Origin: Winogradskyella ouciana
Lineage (GTDB): Bacteria > Bacteroidota > Bacteroidia > Flavobacteriales > Flavobacteriaceae
Assembly: GCF_009709615.1 (NCBI RefSeq)
Contig: NZ_WJYA01000001.1
Location: forward strand, 100,930-164,929
Length of the DNA stretch: 64,000 bases
Reading direction: 5' to 3'
The position numbers and the translations under genes are program-made. Within the stretch, counting starts at the first letter, position 1, and each line of letters begins with the position of its first letter. Below are positions 17,341 to 27,111 of the stretch, one piece after another. The notes under the pieces are model-generated. The model did no database searches, was not told the DNA's origin, and saw only the letters and a list, made by a program, of their open reading frames with translations.

Positions 17341-18666
17341 ATGCTTGAGAATTTTAAAAGCCACTTACAACAAAAATTACCTTTTCTGCTGGAAAGTAAA
17401 GTAATCATTGCTATTTCTGGCGGAATAGACAGTGTAGTTTTGGCGCATTTGTGTAAAAAACTGAATCTCGATTTTTCACTTGCACACTGCAATTTTAATT
17501 TACGTGATGAAGAAAGCGATGCAGATGAAGTCTTTGTTCTGGACTTAGCTGAAGATTTGGATGTTGAAGTCTTTGTCCAGAATTTTGATACTGAAGCTTA
17601 TGCCAAGGATTTTAAACGTTCCATACAAATGGCAGCTCGAGAACTGCGCTATAATTGGTTTGCTGAATTGGCAGAGCAATTGAAGTTCGATTATATTTTA
17701 ACAGCACATCACGCAGACGACAATCTCGAAACCTTTCTCATCAACTTCACTCGTGGTACAGGGCTGAATGGCTTAACGGGAATCCCGATGAAGAATGAAA
17801 ACATCGTTAGGCCATTATTGCCATTTTCAAGACAGGAAATTGAAGCTTACGCAAAAGAAAACCAAATTAAATGGAGAGAAGATAGCAGTAACTCATCCCG
17901 GAAATACTTAAGAAACAAACTTCGACACGAAGTCGTTCCGATTTTAAAAGACATTAATCCGCAGTTGTTGGATAGCTTTCAAAATACATTAGACCATCTC
18001 AATGATACAGCAGATATTGTTGCAGAAAGTGTTGATTCCGTTGCAAACGAGGCAATCGTTTCATTAGATGAAGATGATGTGTTTTTCAAGGTTTCTGAAT
18101 TTAAAAACTTGAAGAATCCAAAAGCGTATTTATTTGAACTTTTAAATGAATTTGGATTTACCGAATGGAACGATGTTGTTAATCTCTTGGATGCACAATC
18201 TGGAAAGCAAGTGTTTTCCAGCACACATCGTTTGGTAAAACATCGTGACTATTTGATTTTGTCTGAGAAAAAATCTAAAACAACCAAAAGTGTCACACTG
18301 AGCGAAGCCGAAGTTATAAATAGTAAAGTAAAAATACCTTTAGGAATCTTATTTTTTGATGAAGCAGACGCTGTAAAAGAAAAAAGCAATACGACTATAT
18401 ATGTTGATAAGGACAAATTGAATTTCCCTTTGGAACTAAGAATTTGGAAAGAAGGAGACGTATTTCATCCTTTGGGAATGAATGGCAAAAAGAAAGTCAG
18501 CAAATATTTAAAAGATGAAAAATTGTCTTTAATCGAGAAAGAAAAAACATGGGTATTGACCTCAAATAATGACATAGTTTGGATAGTTGGAAAACGAGCA
18601 GATGAACGTTTTAAAGTGACTAATAAAACAGAACAAATTTTAAAAGTAGAATTGGCTAATCCGTGA
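17341..18666 (+). CDS. tilS: tRNA(Ile)-lysidine synthase
   Basis: A 441-residue essential enzyme that attaches lysine to C34 of the CAU anticodon tRNA(Ile) using ATP. The N-type ATP pyrophosphatase PP-loop SGGIDS is at residues 26-31, followed by [43 protein letters not shown] and [21 protein letters not shown], all TilS signatures. The C-terminal domain is present ([20 protein letters not shown]). The frame is open from 17233, but the ATG at 17341 matches the family start. Residues around SVTLSEAEV are encoded by a copy of the CACTGAGCGAAGTCGAAGT repeat, in frame, between the N- and C-terminal domains. Confidence 0.95.
   Translation: MLENFKSHLQQKLPFLLESKVIIAISGGIDSVVLAHLCKKLNLDFSLAHCNFNLRDEESDADEVFVLDLAEDLDVEVFVQNFDTEAYAKDFKRSIQMAARELRYNWFAELAEQLKFDYILTAHHADDNLETFLINFTRGTGLNGLTGIPMKNENIVRPLLPFSRQEIEAYAKENQIKWREDSSNSSRKYLRNKLRHEVVPILKDINPQLLDSFQNTLDHLNDTADIVAESVDSVANEAIVSLDEDDVFFKVSEFKNLKNPKAYLFELLNEFGFTEWNDVVNLLDAQSGKQVFSSTHRLVKHRDYLILSEKKSKTTKSVTLSEAEVINSKVKIPLGILFFDEADAVKEKSNTTIYVDKDKLNFPLELRIWKEGDVFHPLGMNGKKKVSKYLKDEKLSLIEKEKTWVLTSNNDIVWIVGKRADERFKVTNKTEQILKVELANP
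18291..18314. repeat. Interspersed repeat copy inside tilS
   Basis: TGTCACACTGAGCGAAGCCGAAGT matches intergenic copies at 10905 (CACTGAGCGAAGTCGAAGTG) and 29810 (CACTGAGCGCAGTCGAAGTG) almost base for base. Here it is read in frame as SVTLSEAEV. Confidence 0.75.
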
Positions 18667-18678
18667 GAATCTGTGTAA

Positions 18679-18698
18679 CCTGCCTGTCGGCAGGCAGG
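18679..18698. repeat. Palindromic repeat between tilS and adenine deaminase
   Basis: CCTGCCTG-TCGG-CAGGCAGG is a perfect 8-base-arm palindrome in the 47-base gap. Flanking bases AATCCGTGAGAATCTGTG and GGTCCGTGTC resemble the CACGGATT repeat at 47860. A relative lies inside the adenine deaminase gene at 20104-20123. Confidence 0.7.
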
Positions 18699-18713
18699 TC
18701 CGTGTCAAAAACA

Positions 18714-20354
18714 ATGAAACTAAAAGGAAACATAATAGACATCTCAAACCGTAAAATATTCAAAGGGGAAATCACCATTGAAAACGGTAAGATTAAATCC
18801 ATAGAAGAAAAAGACTGCAATGAAAATCATTACATCCTACCAGGATTTGTAGATGCTCACATCCATATAGAAAGTTCCATGCTCGTACCAAGCGAATTTG
18901 CCAAAATAGCAGTAAAGCATGGTACTGTCGCAACCGTTTCCGATCCTCATGAAATTGCCAATGTGCTTGGCGTAAAAGGTGTAGAGTTTATGATTGAGAA
19001 CGGCAAACAAACACCGTTTAAGTTCAATTTTGGCGCTCCAAGTTGTGTGCCTGCTACAAGTTTTGAGTCGGCAGGAGCTGTTATCGATTCCGAAGCTATT
19101 AAAACCTTAATGTCAAACCCAGATATTAAGTATTTGGCCGAAATGATGAACTATCCAGGAGTCATTTACGATGACGCCGAAGTACTTAAAAAACTGGAAT
19201 GGGCAAAACACTACAACAAGCCCATTGATGGTCATGCGCCAGGATTGCGAGGAGATGATTTAACCAAATATATTTCGGCAGGTATTTCTACAGACCACGA
19301 ATGTTTCACCTATGAAGAAGGTTTAGAAAAACTTCAAAAAGGAATGAAAGTCATAATCCGAGAGGGTAGTGCCGCCAAAAATTTTAATGCACTAATTGGC
19401 TTACTCGATGGGCATTTTGAAAATATGATGTTCTGTAGTGACGACAAGCATCCAGATGATTTGCTGTTAGGACATATTAATCAATTATGCGCAAGAGCTG
19501 TGGCTAAAGGCATTGATGTGTTTAAAGTACTTCAAGCCGCTTGTATCAATCCTGTAAAACATTATAATCTAGATGTAGGCTTACTAAAGGTTGGTGATGA
19601 TGCAGATATGATTGTGGTCGAGGATTTAAAAGACTTTAAAACGCTTCAAACGTATATCAACGGTGATTTGGTTTACGATAATGGAGTCTCGAAAATTAAG
19701 CATGTAGAATTTGAAAACTTAAACAATTTCAACACAGATAAAAAAGTGGTTTCAGATTTCAGGTTTGAATCCAATGCGAAACAAATTCGAGTTATAGAAT
19801 GTTTAGATGGTGAGTTGGTGACTAATGAAATTATCGAAGATTCTAAGATTGAAAACGGCAATCTAGTTTCAAATATTGATAATGATGTCCTAAAAATGAC
19901 TGTTGTCAATCGCTATCAGAACGATAAACCAGCAATAGCATTTATAAAAAATTTCGGATTGAAAGAAGGTGCCATTGCAAGTTCTGTTGGTCACGATTCT
20001 CATAATATCATAGCGGTTGGAGTGTCTGATGAAGCCATTTGCGAAGCAGTTAATCTTTTAATTGAAAATGAAGGTGGAATTTGTGCCGTTTCAAACTCAG
20101 AAGACCTGTCTGCCGAACAGGCAGAAAAAGTGGTTCCACTTCCTGTTGCAGGCATCATGAGCGATCAAAATGCAGAAACTATTGGTAAAAAGTATTCCGA
20201 ATTGGATAAAATGGCAAAAGCATTAGGCAGTAAGCTTCATGCTCCATACATGAGTTTGTCCTTTATGGCACTATTGGTTATTCCATCTTTAAAATTGAGT
20301 GATAAAGGATTATTCAATGGAGGCGATTTTAAATTTACTTCTGTTGAACTTTAA
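18714..20354 (+). CDS. ade: Adenine deaminase
   Basis: A 546-residue amidohydrolase converting adenine to hypoxanthine and ammonia. Metal ligands sit in [22 protein letters not shown] (HxH) and DGHAPG, with [11 protein letters not shown] and [13 protein letters not shown] completing the site. The C-terminal half carries the Ade-specific domain ([25 protein letters not shown]). The ATG at 18714 is chosen because the longer frame from 18663 would translate the palindromic repeat. The segment [13 protein letters not shown] is partly encoded by another copy of that palindrome (20104-20123). Its position just before the pyrimidine operon suggests a shared nucleobase-salvage theme, although a 186-base gap separates them. 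Confidence 0.94.
   Translation: MKLKGNIIDISNRKIFKGEITIENGKIKSIEEKDCNENHYILPGFVDAHIHIESSMLVPSEFAKIAVKHGTVATVSDPHEIANVLGVKGVEFMIENGKQTPFKFNFGAPSCVPATSFESAGAVIDSEAIKTLMSNPDIKYLAEMMNYPGVIYDDAEVLKKLEWAKHYNKPIDGHAPGLRGDDLTKYISAGISTDHECFTYEEGLEKLQKGMKVIIREGSAAKNFNALIGLLDGHFENMMFCSDDKHPDDLLLGHINQLCARAVAKGIDVFKVLQAACINPVKHYNLDVGLLKVGDDADMIVVEDLKDFKTLQTYINGDLVYDNGVSKIKHVEFENLNNFNTDKKVVSDFRFESNAKQIRVIECLDGELVTNEIIEDSKIENGNLVSNIDNDVLKMTVVNRYQNDKPAIAFIKNFGLKEGAIASSVGHDSHNIIAVGVSDEAICEAVNLLIENEGGICAVSNSEDLSAEQAEKVVPLPVAGIMSDQNAETIGKKYSELDKMAKALGSKLHAPYMSLSFMALLVIPSLKLSDKGLFNGGDFKFTSVEL
20104..20123. repeat. Palindromic repeat inside the adenine deaminase gene
   Basis: CCTGTCTGCCGAACAGGCAG has near-palindromic arms (CTGTCTG and CAGGCAG, one mismatch), similar to the perfect palindrome at 18679. 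It lies in frame and encodes DLSAEQA. Confidence 0.5.
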
Positions 20355-20436
20355 GTACTAAACTAAAAATCATTCAACATTACGCTCAATTTATTATTGA
20401 CTTTTCAATAATAAGCTCGTATTAATATATATTTCA

Positions 20437-20444
20437 TATATTTG
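20437..20444 (+). promoter_or_regulatory. Candidate -7 box for the pyrimidine operon
   Basis: TATATTTG is a perfect TAnnTTTG match 97 bases upstream of the first ATG of the operon. A clear TTG box at 19-base spacing is absent, so an activator may be needed. Confidence 0.4.
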
Positions 20445-20540
20445 GATAGAGTGCGGTTAGAAATAGTCAACCCTTTGGCAAATTTTCTACAGCATTCTTA
20501 TTTTTTGTTCGAATATTAATAAAATTAATCTGATAAGCTG

Positions 20541-22010
20541 ATGATGAATGTAAGCGAAACACTTTCCGAAGTAAAAAATTATATAGATGGTAAATTTGAA
20601 AGAAATGGCCAAAACTCTATGGATGTTTTAAGTCCATTAGATGGAAGTAAGATTTCTTCAATTCCTTTATCCACAATTCAAGATGTAGATTCTGCCGTGC
20701 AAGCTGCGAAAAAAGCATTTCCATCATGGTCTGATATGACCTTTAAAGAGCGTGTTCAAATCTTTTTCCGATATCGCACTTTACTAGAAAAAAACATGGA
20801 AGAACTAACCGAGTTAGTTCAACTAGAAAATGGTAAAACCTATGGCGAAGCTAAAGCTGAAGTTGAAAAAAGTATGGAGCTTTGTGAGTTTGCAGTTTCC
20901 ATTCCACAAATAATCACAAACGAAGTTCAGGAAGTAAGTAAAGGTGTTGAGTGCAGAATAGAACGCAAACCTCTTGGTGTTGTAGCGTCCATTACACCTT
21001 TTAATTTTCCGAATATGGTACCACATTGGACATTACCAAATGCTCTAGTGCTTGGAAATACAATGGTGATGAAACCATCGGAATTGGTGCCACTAAGTAC
21101 AGTTCGTATGGCAGAATTGCTTAAGGAAGCTGGACTTCCAGATGGTGTGTTTAATATCGTTAATGGCGGTAAGGAAGTGGTTGAGGCCATTTGTGACCAT
21201 GAAGATATTAAAGCAGTGTCGTTTGTAGGTTCTACTAAAGTGGCGAAAATTGTTTATAAACGTGCAACATCAAACTTAAAACGATGCGTGGCTTTAGGAG
21301 GCGCAAAAAACCATTTGTTGGTGTTGCCTGATGCCAATCCAGAAATGACAGCCTCAAACGTTGTGGCCTCTATGTCTGGTTGTGCAGGTCAACGCTGTAT
21401 GGCAGCTTCTGTAATGGTTGGTGTAGATAAAGTGCAACATATTATTGACAGAATGGTAGAGGAAGCCAAAACCATAATTCCAGGTGAAAATTTGGGTTCT
21501 GTTATTACAAAAGAAGCGAAAGAACGCATAGAAGGCTATATCGCTGAAGCGGAAAAAAATGGTGCTAAAATTTTGCTCGATGGTCGTAACGCTACTGTAA
21601 AAGGAAAAGAAGGAGGCTATTATGTTGGGCCAACTATTATTGATTATGTAACGACTGACATGTCTGTAGCTCGTGAAGAAATTTTCGGGCCAGTAATTTC
21701 AATATTACGTGCTAAAGATTTAGACGAAGCTATAGAGATAGAAAACGGTTCCAATTATGGTAATGCAGCAGCTGTATTCACACAAAGCGGAGGATTGGCA
21801 AAACAAGTCATGGAACGCGCAAGTGCAGGAATGATTGGTGTTAATATTGGAGTCCCTGTGCCTAGAGAACCATTTTCTTTTGGAGGTTGGAACGAATCAA
21901 AATTCGGAGTTGGTGACATCACAGGTAGAAGTTCCATAGAGTTTTGGACTCAAAACAAAAAAACAACCATTAAATGGAATCCAGAGGCAAAAACCAATTG
22001 GATGAGCTAA
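20541..22010 (+). CDS. mmsA: CoA-acylating (methyl)malonate-semialdehyde dehydrogenase
   Basis: A 489-residue aldehyde dehydrogenase of the MmsA class. It oxidises malonate semialdehyde or methylmalonate semialdehyde with NAD+ and CoA to acetyl-CoA or propionyl-CoA plus CO2. Visible are the NAD-binding stretch (ITPFNFPNMVPHWTLPNALVLGNTMVMKPSE), the catalytic Cys in MSGCAGQRCMA (MmsA signature) and EEIFGPVISI. It is the first gene of the pyrimidine operon and performs the last step, handling the semialdehyde formed from beta-alanine or beta-aminoisobutyrate. The ATG pair at 20541/20544 leaves the exact first residue open. Confidence 0.93.
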   Translation: MMNVSETLSEVKNYIDGKFERNGQNSMDVLSPLDGSKISSIPLSTIQDVDSAVQAAKKAFPSWSDMTFKERVQIFFRYRTLLEKNMEELTELVQLENGKTYGEAKAEVEKSMELCEFAVSIPQIITNEVQEVSKGVECRIERKPLGVVASITPFNFPNMVPHWTLPNALVLGNTMVMKPSELVPLSTVRMAELLKEAGLPDGVFNIVNGGKEVVEAICDHEDIKAVSFVGSTKVAKIVYKRATSNLKRCVALGGAKNHLLVLPDANPEMTASNVVASMSGCAGQRCMAASVMVGVDKVQHIIDRMVEEAKTIIPGENLGSVITKEAKERIEGYIAEAEKNGAKILLDGRNATVKGKEGGYYVGPTIIDYVTTDMSVAREEIFGPVISILRAKDLDEAIEIENGSNYGNAAAVFTQSGGLAKQVMERASAGMIGVNIGVPVPREPFSFGGWNESKFGVGDITGRSSIEFWTQNKKTTIKWNPEAKTNWMS

Positions 22011-22012
22011 AG

Positions 22013-22030
22013 TTCCTGCGAAGGCAGGAA
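22013..22030. repeat. Short palindromic repeat
   Basis: TTCCTGC-GAAG-GCAGGAA, a perfect 7-base-arm palindrome directly after the mmsA stop. It is the same family as the arms at 1271-1320 and 29857-29876. It lacks a T run, so it is probably not a terminator. Confidence 0.65.
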
Positions 22031-22077
22031 TCTCATAATATTTAACTCAAATATTAAATTTCAATCAATTCAACTTA

Positions 22078-23412
22078 ATGAGTAACCAACAAATCATAAA
22101 AAACAACCTCGACTACACACTCTTTTCCTGGTCTAAACAAGGTGGGTTAAATCCAATAAACGCATCACATGCCAAAGGCTCTTATGTTTATGATAGAGAT
22201 GGTAAAAAATACTTAGACTTTTCTTCTCAATTAATGAATGTTAATATTGGTCATGGAAACCAACGCATTACTGATGCTGTTGTAAAACAAATGCAAGAAG
22301 TAAGTTATGTGTATCCAGGAATGGCAACTGATGTTCGCGGTCAATTAGGTAAAAAACTTGCTGAAATTACACCAGGAAATCTTGCAAAAACATTCTTCAC
22401 ACTAGGTGGAGCAGAAGCCATAGAAAACGCTATTAAATTAGCGCGAATGTACACAAAACGACATAAAATTATTACACATTACCGAGCATATCATGGTGGA
22501 ACTTATGGCGCAATGTCAGCAGGAGGAGACCCTAGACGTTTTCCTTCAGATAGTCAAGCAATGCCAAATGTGGTACATGTTGAAAATCCTTATGCATATC
22601 GTTGTCCTTGGAATTCTAAATCTATTGAAGAATGTGGTGAACGTGCCATTGTACACTTAGAACGCGTTGTTCAGTTTGAAAATCCTGATAGTGTTGCAGC
22701 CATATTATTTGAAGGCGAATCTGGTTCATCAGGATGTATAAAATATCCACCGATGTATTTAAAGCGTGTTCGAGAGCTTTGTGATAAATATGGAATTATG
22801 ATGATTGATGATGAAGTGATGAGTGGTTTTGGTCGTACAGGAAAAATGTTTGGTATAGACCATCACAATGTCACACCAGACATCATGTGTTTGGCTAAAG
22901 GCTTAACTTCTGGTTATTTGCCTCTTGGAGGTGTTGTGGTCACTGATAAAATTGCAGAATATTTCAATGACAATCCTATGGTAATTGGGTTGACCTATTC
23001 TGCGCATCCCACTTTATGTGCAGCTGCATTGGAGAATTTAAAAATCATTGAAGAAGACAATTTGGTCGAACGAGCAGCCGAAATGGGACAATATATCGAA
23101 GCTGAAGTCGAAAAACTAAAAGCAAAACATCCATCAATAGGAGACTTTAGAAATACAGGATTGCTAGGTTGTATAGAATTGGTTAAAAACCGAAAAACTA
23201 AAGAACCTGTTACGCCTTGGAACGCCAAACGAAGTGAGATGGAAGTGACTAACAAAATGGCTGCAAAGATTAGAGAATTGGGCATGTTTACATTTGTGCG
23301 CTGGAACTGGATTTTCATTGCGCCTCCTCTAAATGTAACAAAAGAAGAAGTCGATGAGGGTCTTAGTATTATTTCTCAAGCTATAGCTATTGCTGACGAA
23401 TACTGTAATTAA
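22078..23412 (+). CDS. Class III aminotransferase, probably beta-alanine (omega-amino acid) aminotransferase
   Basis: A 444-residue PLP enzyme. The PLP lysine is in MCLAKGLTSGYLPLGG, the cofactor Asp in MIDDEVMSGFGRTG, and the phosphate site in TLGGAEAIENAIKLAR. Class III family members transfer omega-amino groups to pyruvate or 2-oxoglutarate. Placed between mmsA and a nucleobase transporter, it most likely turns beta-alanine (from uracil) or beta-aminoisobutyrate (from thymine) into the semialdehyde that MmsA consumes. The amino acceptor cannot be read from the sequence. The transporter gene begins 4 bases after its stop. Confidence 0.9.
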   Translation: MSNQQIIKNNLDYTLFSWSKQGGLNPINASHAKGSYVYDRDGKKYLDFSSQLMNVNIGHGNQRITDAVVKQMQEVSYVYPGMATDVRGQLGKKLAEITPGNLAKTFFTLGGAEAIENAIKLARMYTKRHKIITHYRAYHGGTYGAMSAGGDPRRFPSDSQAMPNVVHVENPYAYRCPWNSKSIEECGERAIVHLERVVQFENPDSVAAILFEGESGSSGCIKYPPMYLKRVRELCDKYGIMMIDDEVMSGFGRTGKMFGIDHHNVTPDIMCLAKGLTSGYLPLGGVVVTDKIAEYFNDNPMVIGLTYSAHPTLCAAALENLKIIEEDNLVERAAEMGQYIEAEVEKLKAKHPSIGDFRNTGLLGCIELVKNRKTKEPVTPWNAKRSEMEVTNKMAAKIRELGMFTFVRWNWIFIAPPLNVTKEEVDEGLSIISQAIAIADEYCN

Positions 23413-23416
23413 TTAA

Positions 23417-25087
23417 ATGAGCAAAGACATTGTTGAATTACAAGAAGATGTATCTAGCTCTTCACTTTATAGTGAGGATTTAGCTCCTGTACCTACCAAC
23501 CAAAGAACTTGGAGTAAATGGCATTTGGCTGCTATTTGGGTTGGTATGGCGGTTTGTATTCCAACGTATCTTTTGGCTTCTTACATGATTAAGACTGGCT
23601 TAAATTGGTACGAAGCTCTTATCATTATAGGTCTTGCTAATTTAATAATCACTATCCCAATGGTGCTCAACGGCCATGCAGGCGTAAAATATGGTATTCC
23701 ATTTCCTGTGATCGGTCGAGCCGCATTCGGTACTAAAGGTGTTCACTTAGCTTCAGTCACTAGAGGAATCATTGCTTGTGGTTGGTTTGGTGTACAAACT
23801 TGGATAGGTGGATTGGCGATTTATGCGATTTTTAATGCGATTACAGGTTCGACAGGAGAGTTGGGTTTGTCTATTGGCAAATTCGTGAGCTTCGGTATTT
23901 TCTGGTTTATTAATATGTATTTCATCTGGAAGGGCACCGAAAGTATCAAATGGCTAGAAACCTATTCGGCTCCCATCTTAATTATCATAGGTATTGTTCT
24001 GATTTATTGGAGTTATAATAAAGCTGAAGGGTTTTCAATAGTATTGGACCAAAGTGTTCAGCTTGAAAACACAGCCGTAATTATCACTCATGAAAATGAC
24101 ACTTATTTTCTAAATCTTAATGCATTGCATGATAAAGAAGGAATCCTGAAAGTTTCAGAGTATAATATCGTGTCCAATGAAAATACAACTTGGGAAACTT
24201 TTACAAATCAACCTATAGCAATTTCTAATCCTGATAATGTTAAGGTACAATTCAGAAACACAGAAGGAGAATCACCAGTGTTGTCCAGTGTCGTTACAGC
24301 AAATATTGTCGACCCAAATTCTAAAGAAAGTAAATTGTGGCGTTATATTTTATGGCTTACTGCTATGGTTGGTTTTTGGGCTACAATGTCCATAAGTATA
24401 GCAGATATTACTCGGTATGCATCCACTCAGAAAGATCAAGTTGTGGGACAGTTTTTAGGGCTTCCGGCAACCATGATGCTTTATTCTTTTGTTGGGATCT
24501 TTGTGACTTGTGCAGCAATTATTAACTTTAAGGATATATTGATAGCAGATGATGCACCTTGGGATCCGGTTTCGTTAATTGCAAAATTCGAAAACCCAGT
24601 CGTCGTCATTGTAGCGCAGGTGTTTATGATAATAGCTACGTTGAGTACCAATATAGCGGCTAACGTTATAGCACCATCTAATGCATTTTCAAATCTATGG
24701 CCTAAAAAGATTAGTTTTAAAACAGGAGGAACTATTACTGGAATAATTGGCATTTTAATTATGCCTTGGTGGTTATTAAACGAAATTTCAGGATTCTTGA
24801 TTTTTGTAAGTGGTTTGTTGGGTCCAGTTCTTGGAATTCTGATTGCCGATTATTTTTTAGTCCGAAAGAAGACAATGGAACTGGCTGAACTCTATAAAGA
24901 AGAAGGAATCTATTCCTATAACAAAACAGGCTTTAATAGAGCCGGAATGATTTCATTAGGAATTGGTGTGTTTGCCGCACTGATTGGTTATTGGGTACCT
25001 GCATTGAGTTTCTTGTATTCACTATCTTGGTTTACAGGATTCATCATTTCGTTTGTCCTGTATTATTTATTAATGAAGAAAAGGTAA
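23417..25087 (+). CDS. NCS1-family nucleobase transporter with an inserted periplasmic domain
   Basis: A 556-residue inner-membrane permease of the NCS1 (cytosine/uracil/allantoin/hydantoin) family with about 12 helices. Family segments are WHLAAIWVGMAVCIPTYLLASYMI, GIPFPVIGRAAFGTKG, GIIACGWFGVQTWIGG and VGFWATMSISIADITRYA. Between predicted helices 5 and 6 lies a soluble, beta-rich insert of about 95 residues (roughly 205-300, from FSIVLDQSVQLENTAV to VVTANIVDPN), which by NCS1 topology would face the periplasm. Typical NCS1 proteins are near 490 residues and lack it. Uracil, thymine or dihydropyrimidines are the expected cargo from operon context. hydA starts at the base after its stop. Confidence 0.9.
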   Translation: MSKDIVELQEDVSSSSLYSEDLAPVPTNQRTWSKWHLAAIWVGMAVCIPTYLLASYMIKTGLNWYEALIIIGLANLIITIPMVLNGHAGVKYGIPFPVIGRAAFGTKGVHLASVTRGIIACGWFGVQTWIGGLAIYAIFNAITGSTGELGLSIGKFVSFGIFWFINMYFIWKGTESIKWLETYSAPILIIIGIVLIYWSYNKAEGFSIVLDQSVQLENTAVIITHENDTYFLNLNALHDKEGILKVSEYNIVSNENTTWETFTNQPIAISNPDNVKVQFRNTEGESPVLSSVVTANIVDPNSKESKLWRYILWLTAMVGFWATMSISIADITRYASTQKDQVVGQFLGLPATMMLYSFVGIFVTCAAIINFKDILIADDAPWDPVSLIAKFENPVVVIVAQVFMIIATLSTNIAANVIAPSNAFSNLWPKKISFKTGGTITGIIGILIMPWWLLNEISGFLIFVSGLLGPVLGILIADYFLVRKKTMELAELYKEEGIYSYNKTGFNRAGMISLGIGVFAALIGYWVPALSFLYSLSWFTGFIISFVLYYLLMKKR

Positions 25088-26470
25088 ATGTCTATACTAA
25101 TTAAAAATAGTCGTGTTGTTACGGCTTCCGAAAGTTATATCGCTGATGTCTACACAGAAGGTGAAAAAATTGTTGCCATTGGTAAGGACTTAAATTATGA
25201 AGCTGATAAAATTATTGACGCTTCAAATAAACTTGTTTTTCCTGGTGGAATTGACCCTCATGTGCATTTAGATATGCCTTTTATGGGAACCTATTCCAGT
25301 GACGATTACGAAACAGGAACTCGTGCTGCTTTGCATGGAGGCACTACAATGGTTATCGACTTCATATTACAAACACAAGGGGACACGCTTCATAATGCCT
25401 TAAAAACTTGGCAAGAAAAATCGAAAAAGGCAATTGGAGATTATTCGTATCACATGGCTGTAACCGACTTTAATGATGATGTTGCTAAAGAAGTTGTACA
25501 AATGATTGAGGAAGAAGGTATAACATCGTTCAAAACATTTATGGCTTATAAAGGAGCGTTAATGATTGATGATGGACAAATGGTGCAACTGATGAAGGTA
25601 GTTAAAAAACATGGTGGATTGGTGACTGTCCATGCTACAAATGGCGACATGATAGATTCGCTCATCGCAAAAAATAAAGCCAAAGGAAATTTGTCACCTT
25701 TATATCATTATCTATCACAGCCAGAAGTTACAGAAGCCGAAGCGTCAGCACGTTTTTCAGATATGTTGCACTATACAGATTGTCCAGGTTACATTGTTCA
25801 TATGACTTGTGAAGGTGCGTTAAACGCCGTTAGAAAAGCCACACAACGTAATCAAAAAGTATTTGTGGAAACCTGTACACAGTATTTAGTTTTAGATGCT
25901 TCATTATATGAAAAAGATTTTGATGGTGCTAAATGGGTAATGAGTCCACCATTACGAGAAAAGAAAGACCAAACAGCCTTATGGTCAGGAATCAATCAAG
26001 GATTGGTACAAGTAGTTGGTACAGATCATTGTCCATTTATGTGGGAACAAAAGAAAATGGGAAAAGATGACTTTTCAAAAATCCCAAATGGTCATCCAGC
26101 CATAGAGCATCGTATGGAAATTTTATTTTCTGAAGGCGTAAACAAAGGCAAAATATCACTACCAAAATATGTTGAAGTGGCTTCAACCAATGCGGCAAAA
26201 ATATTCGGCATGTATCCTAGAAAGGGAACCATTGCCATAGGAAGTGATGCTGATTTAGTAGTGTTCGACCCTAATAAGGAACACACAATTTCAGTGCATA
26301 CACATCATATGAATGTCGATTATTCAGCCTATGAAGGAATGAAAATAACAGGAAAAACTGAAACCGTAATTTTAAGAGGACAGGTTGCGATTGAAGATGA
26401 AGAATGTAAATTGAAAGCAGGACACGGACAATTTATTCCTCGAGGAACAACATCGAAAACAGTAATATAA
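25088..26470 (+). CDS. hydA: Dihydropyrimidinase (D-hydantoinase)
   Basis: A 460-residue cyclic amidohydrolase opening dihydrouracil to N-carbamoyl-beta-alanine. Zinc ligands lie in GGIDPHVHLDM (His58, His60). The carboxylated lysine is in TSFKTFMAYKG, with further ligands in VTVHATNGD and VHMTCEGAL, and the catalytic Asp in VGTDHCPFMWEQKKMG. Length and motifs are complete. It is the second enzyme of reductive pyrimidine degradation, between the transporter and beta-ureidopropionase. An inserted repeat/GxxExxY segment of about 690 bases separates it from the latter. Confidence 0.95.
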   Translation: MSILIKNSRVVTASESYIADVYTEGEKIVAIGKDLNYEADKIIDASNKLVFPGGIDPHVHLDMPFMGTYSSDDYETGTRAALHGGTTMVIDFILQTQGDTLHNALKTWQEKSKKAIGDYSYHMAVTDFNDDVAKEVVQMIEEEGITSFKTFMAYKGALMIDDGQMVQLMKVVKKHGGLVTVHATNGDMIDSLIAKNKAKGNLSPLYHYLSQPEVTEAEASARFSDMLHYTDCPGYIVHMTCEGALNAVRKATQRNQKVFVETCTQYLVLDASLYEKDFDGAKWVMSPPLREKKDQTALWSGINQGLVQVVGTDHCPFMWEQKKMGKDDFSKIPNGHPAIEHRMEILFSEGVNKGKISLPKYVEVASTNAAKIFGMYPRKGTIAIGSDADLVVFDPNKEHTISVHTHHMNVDYSAYEGMKITGKTETVILRGQVAIEDEECKLKAGHGQFIPRGTTSKTVI

Positions 26471-26472
26471 TG

Positions 26473-26515
26473 GAACGCAGATGACGCTGATTTTGCAGAT
26501 TATCACTGATAAAAA
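26473..26515. repeat. Left inverted copy of the GCGTCATCAGCG repeat
   Basis: AACGCAGATGACGCTGATTTT directly after the hydA stop is, bar two bases, the reverse complement of AAAATCTGCGTCATCAGCGTT at 27117-27137. Further fragments (TCACTGATAAAAAG, CACTGTTATCAGCGG) fill 26500-26610. Confidence 0.65.
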
Positions 26516-26653
26516 GTATTTATAACTGGAATTTATAAAAAGTAAAAATAGAAAAGTAAAAATTCATATTTAATCAAAAAATCACTGTTATCAGCGGTCT
26601 ATATAGCAGCTTTTCACTGAATATTAAGTAAAACGAAAAAAATAAAGAAAGCG

Positions 26654-26714
26654 AATAAAATAAATTATATCTAATCATAAAAATCAGCGTCATCAGCGTT
26701 CAAATAAATTTATA
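26654..26714 (+). repeat. Direct repeat, left copy, at the GxxExxY start
   Basis: AATAAAATAAATTATATCTAATCATAAAAATCAGCGTC and onwards matches 27091-27151 with few differences over about 60 bases. It ends at the TTG start codon of the GxxExxY gene. Confidence 0.75.
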
Positions 26715-26715
26715 A

Positions 26716-27111
26716 TTGAAATCCAATAATTACAAACATTCAGATATTACTGAAAAAATAATAAGTTGTTTTTATAAAGTTTATAATAATTTAGGTTATG
26801 GCTTTTTAGAGAAAGTTTATGAAAATGCCATGTATATTGAATTGAGAAGGATGGGATTGTTTGTAGAGAAACAAAAACAAATTATTGTTTACTATGAAAA
26901 TCAAAAAGTTGGTGAATATTATGCAGATTTAATTGTGTCTGAGTCAGTAATAGTGGAATTAAAAGCTGCTGAATCTCTTTGCGAGGAGCATGAGTTTCAA
27001 TTAATAAATTATTTAAAAGCAACAGAAGTTGAGGTAGGTTTACTTTTGAATTTTGGAAAAGAGCCAGTGTTTAAACGAAAAGTTTTTACAAATAAAATAA
27101 ATCATATTTAA
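26716..27111 (+). CDS. GxxExxY protein (PD-(D/E)xK nuclease-like)
   Basis: A 131-residue protein of the GxxExxY family (PDDEXK_3). The name motif is NNLGYGFLEKVYENAM, and the nuclease-like core is intact: ADLIVSES, IVELKA (ExK) and EHEFQLINYLKAT. It starts at TTG 26716; no ATG fits. The gene interrupts the pyrimidine operon and is bracketed by direct repeats of about 60 bases. The right copy supplies the last codons (TNKINHI), so the C-terminus is repeat-derived. The function is unknown for the family. No partner suggesting a toxin or restriction system adjoins. Confidence 0.85.
   Translation: MKSNNYKHSDITEKIISCFYKVYNNLGYGFLEKVYENAMYIELRRMGLFVEKQKQIIVYYENQKVGEYYADLIVSESVIVELKAAESLCEEHEFQLINYLKATEVEVGLLLNFGKEPVFKRKVFTNKINHI

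Noticed and set aside
18663..18713. Upstream extension of adenine deaminase
   Set aside because: It would translate the palindromic repeat ([12 protein letters not shown]) and does not match the family N-terminus.
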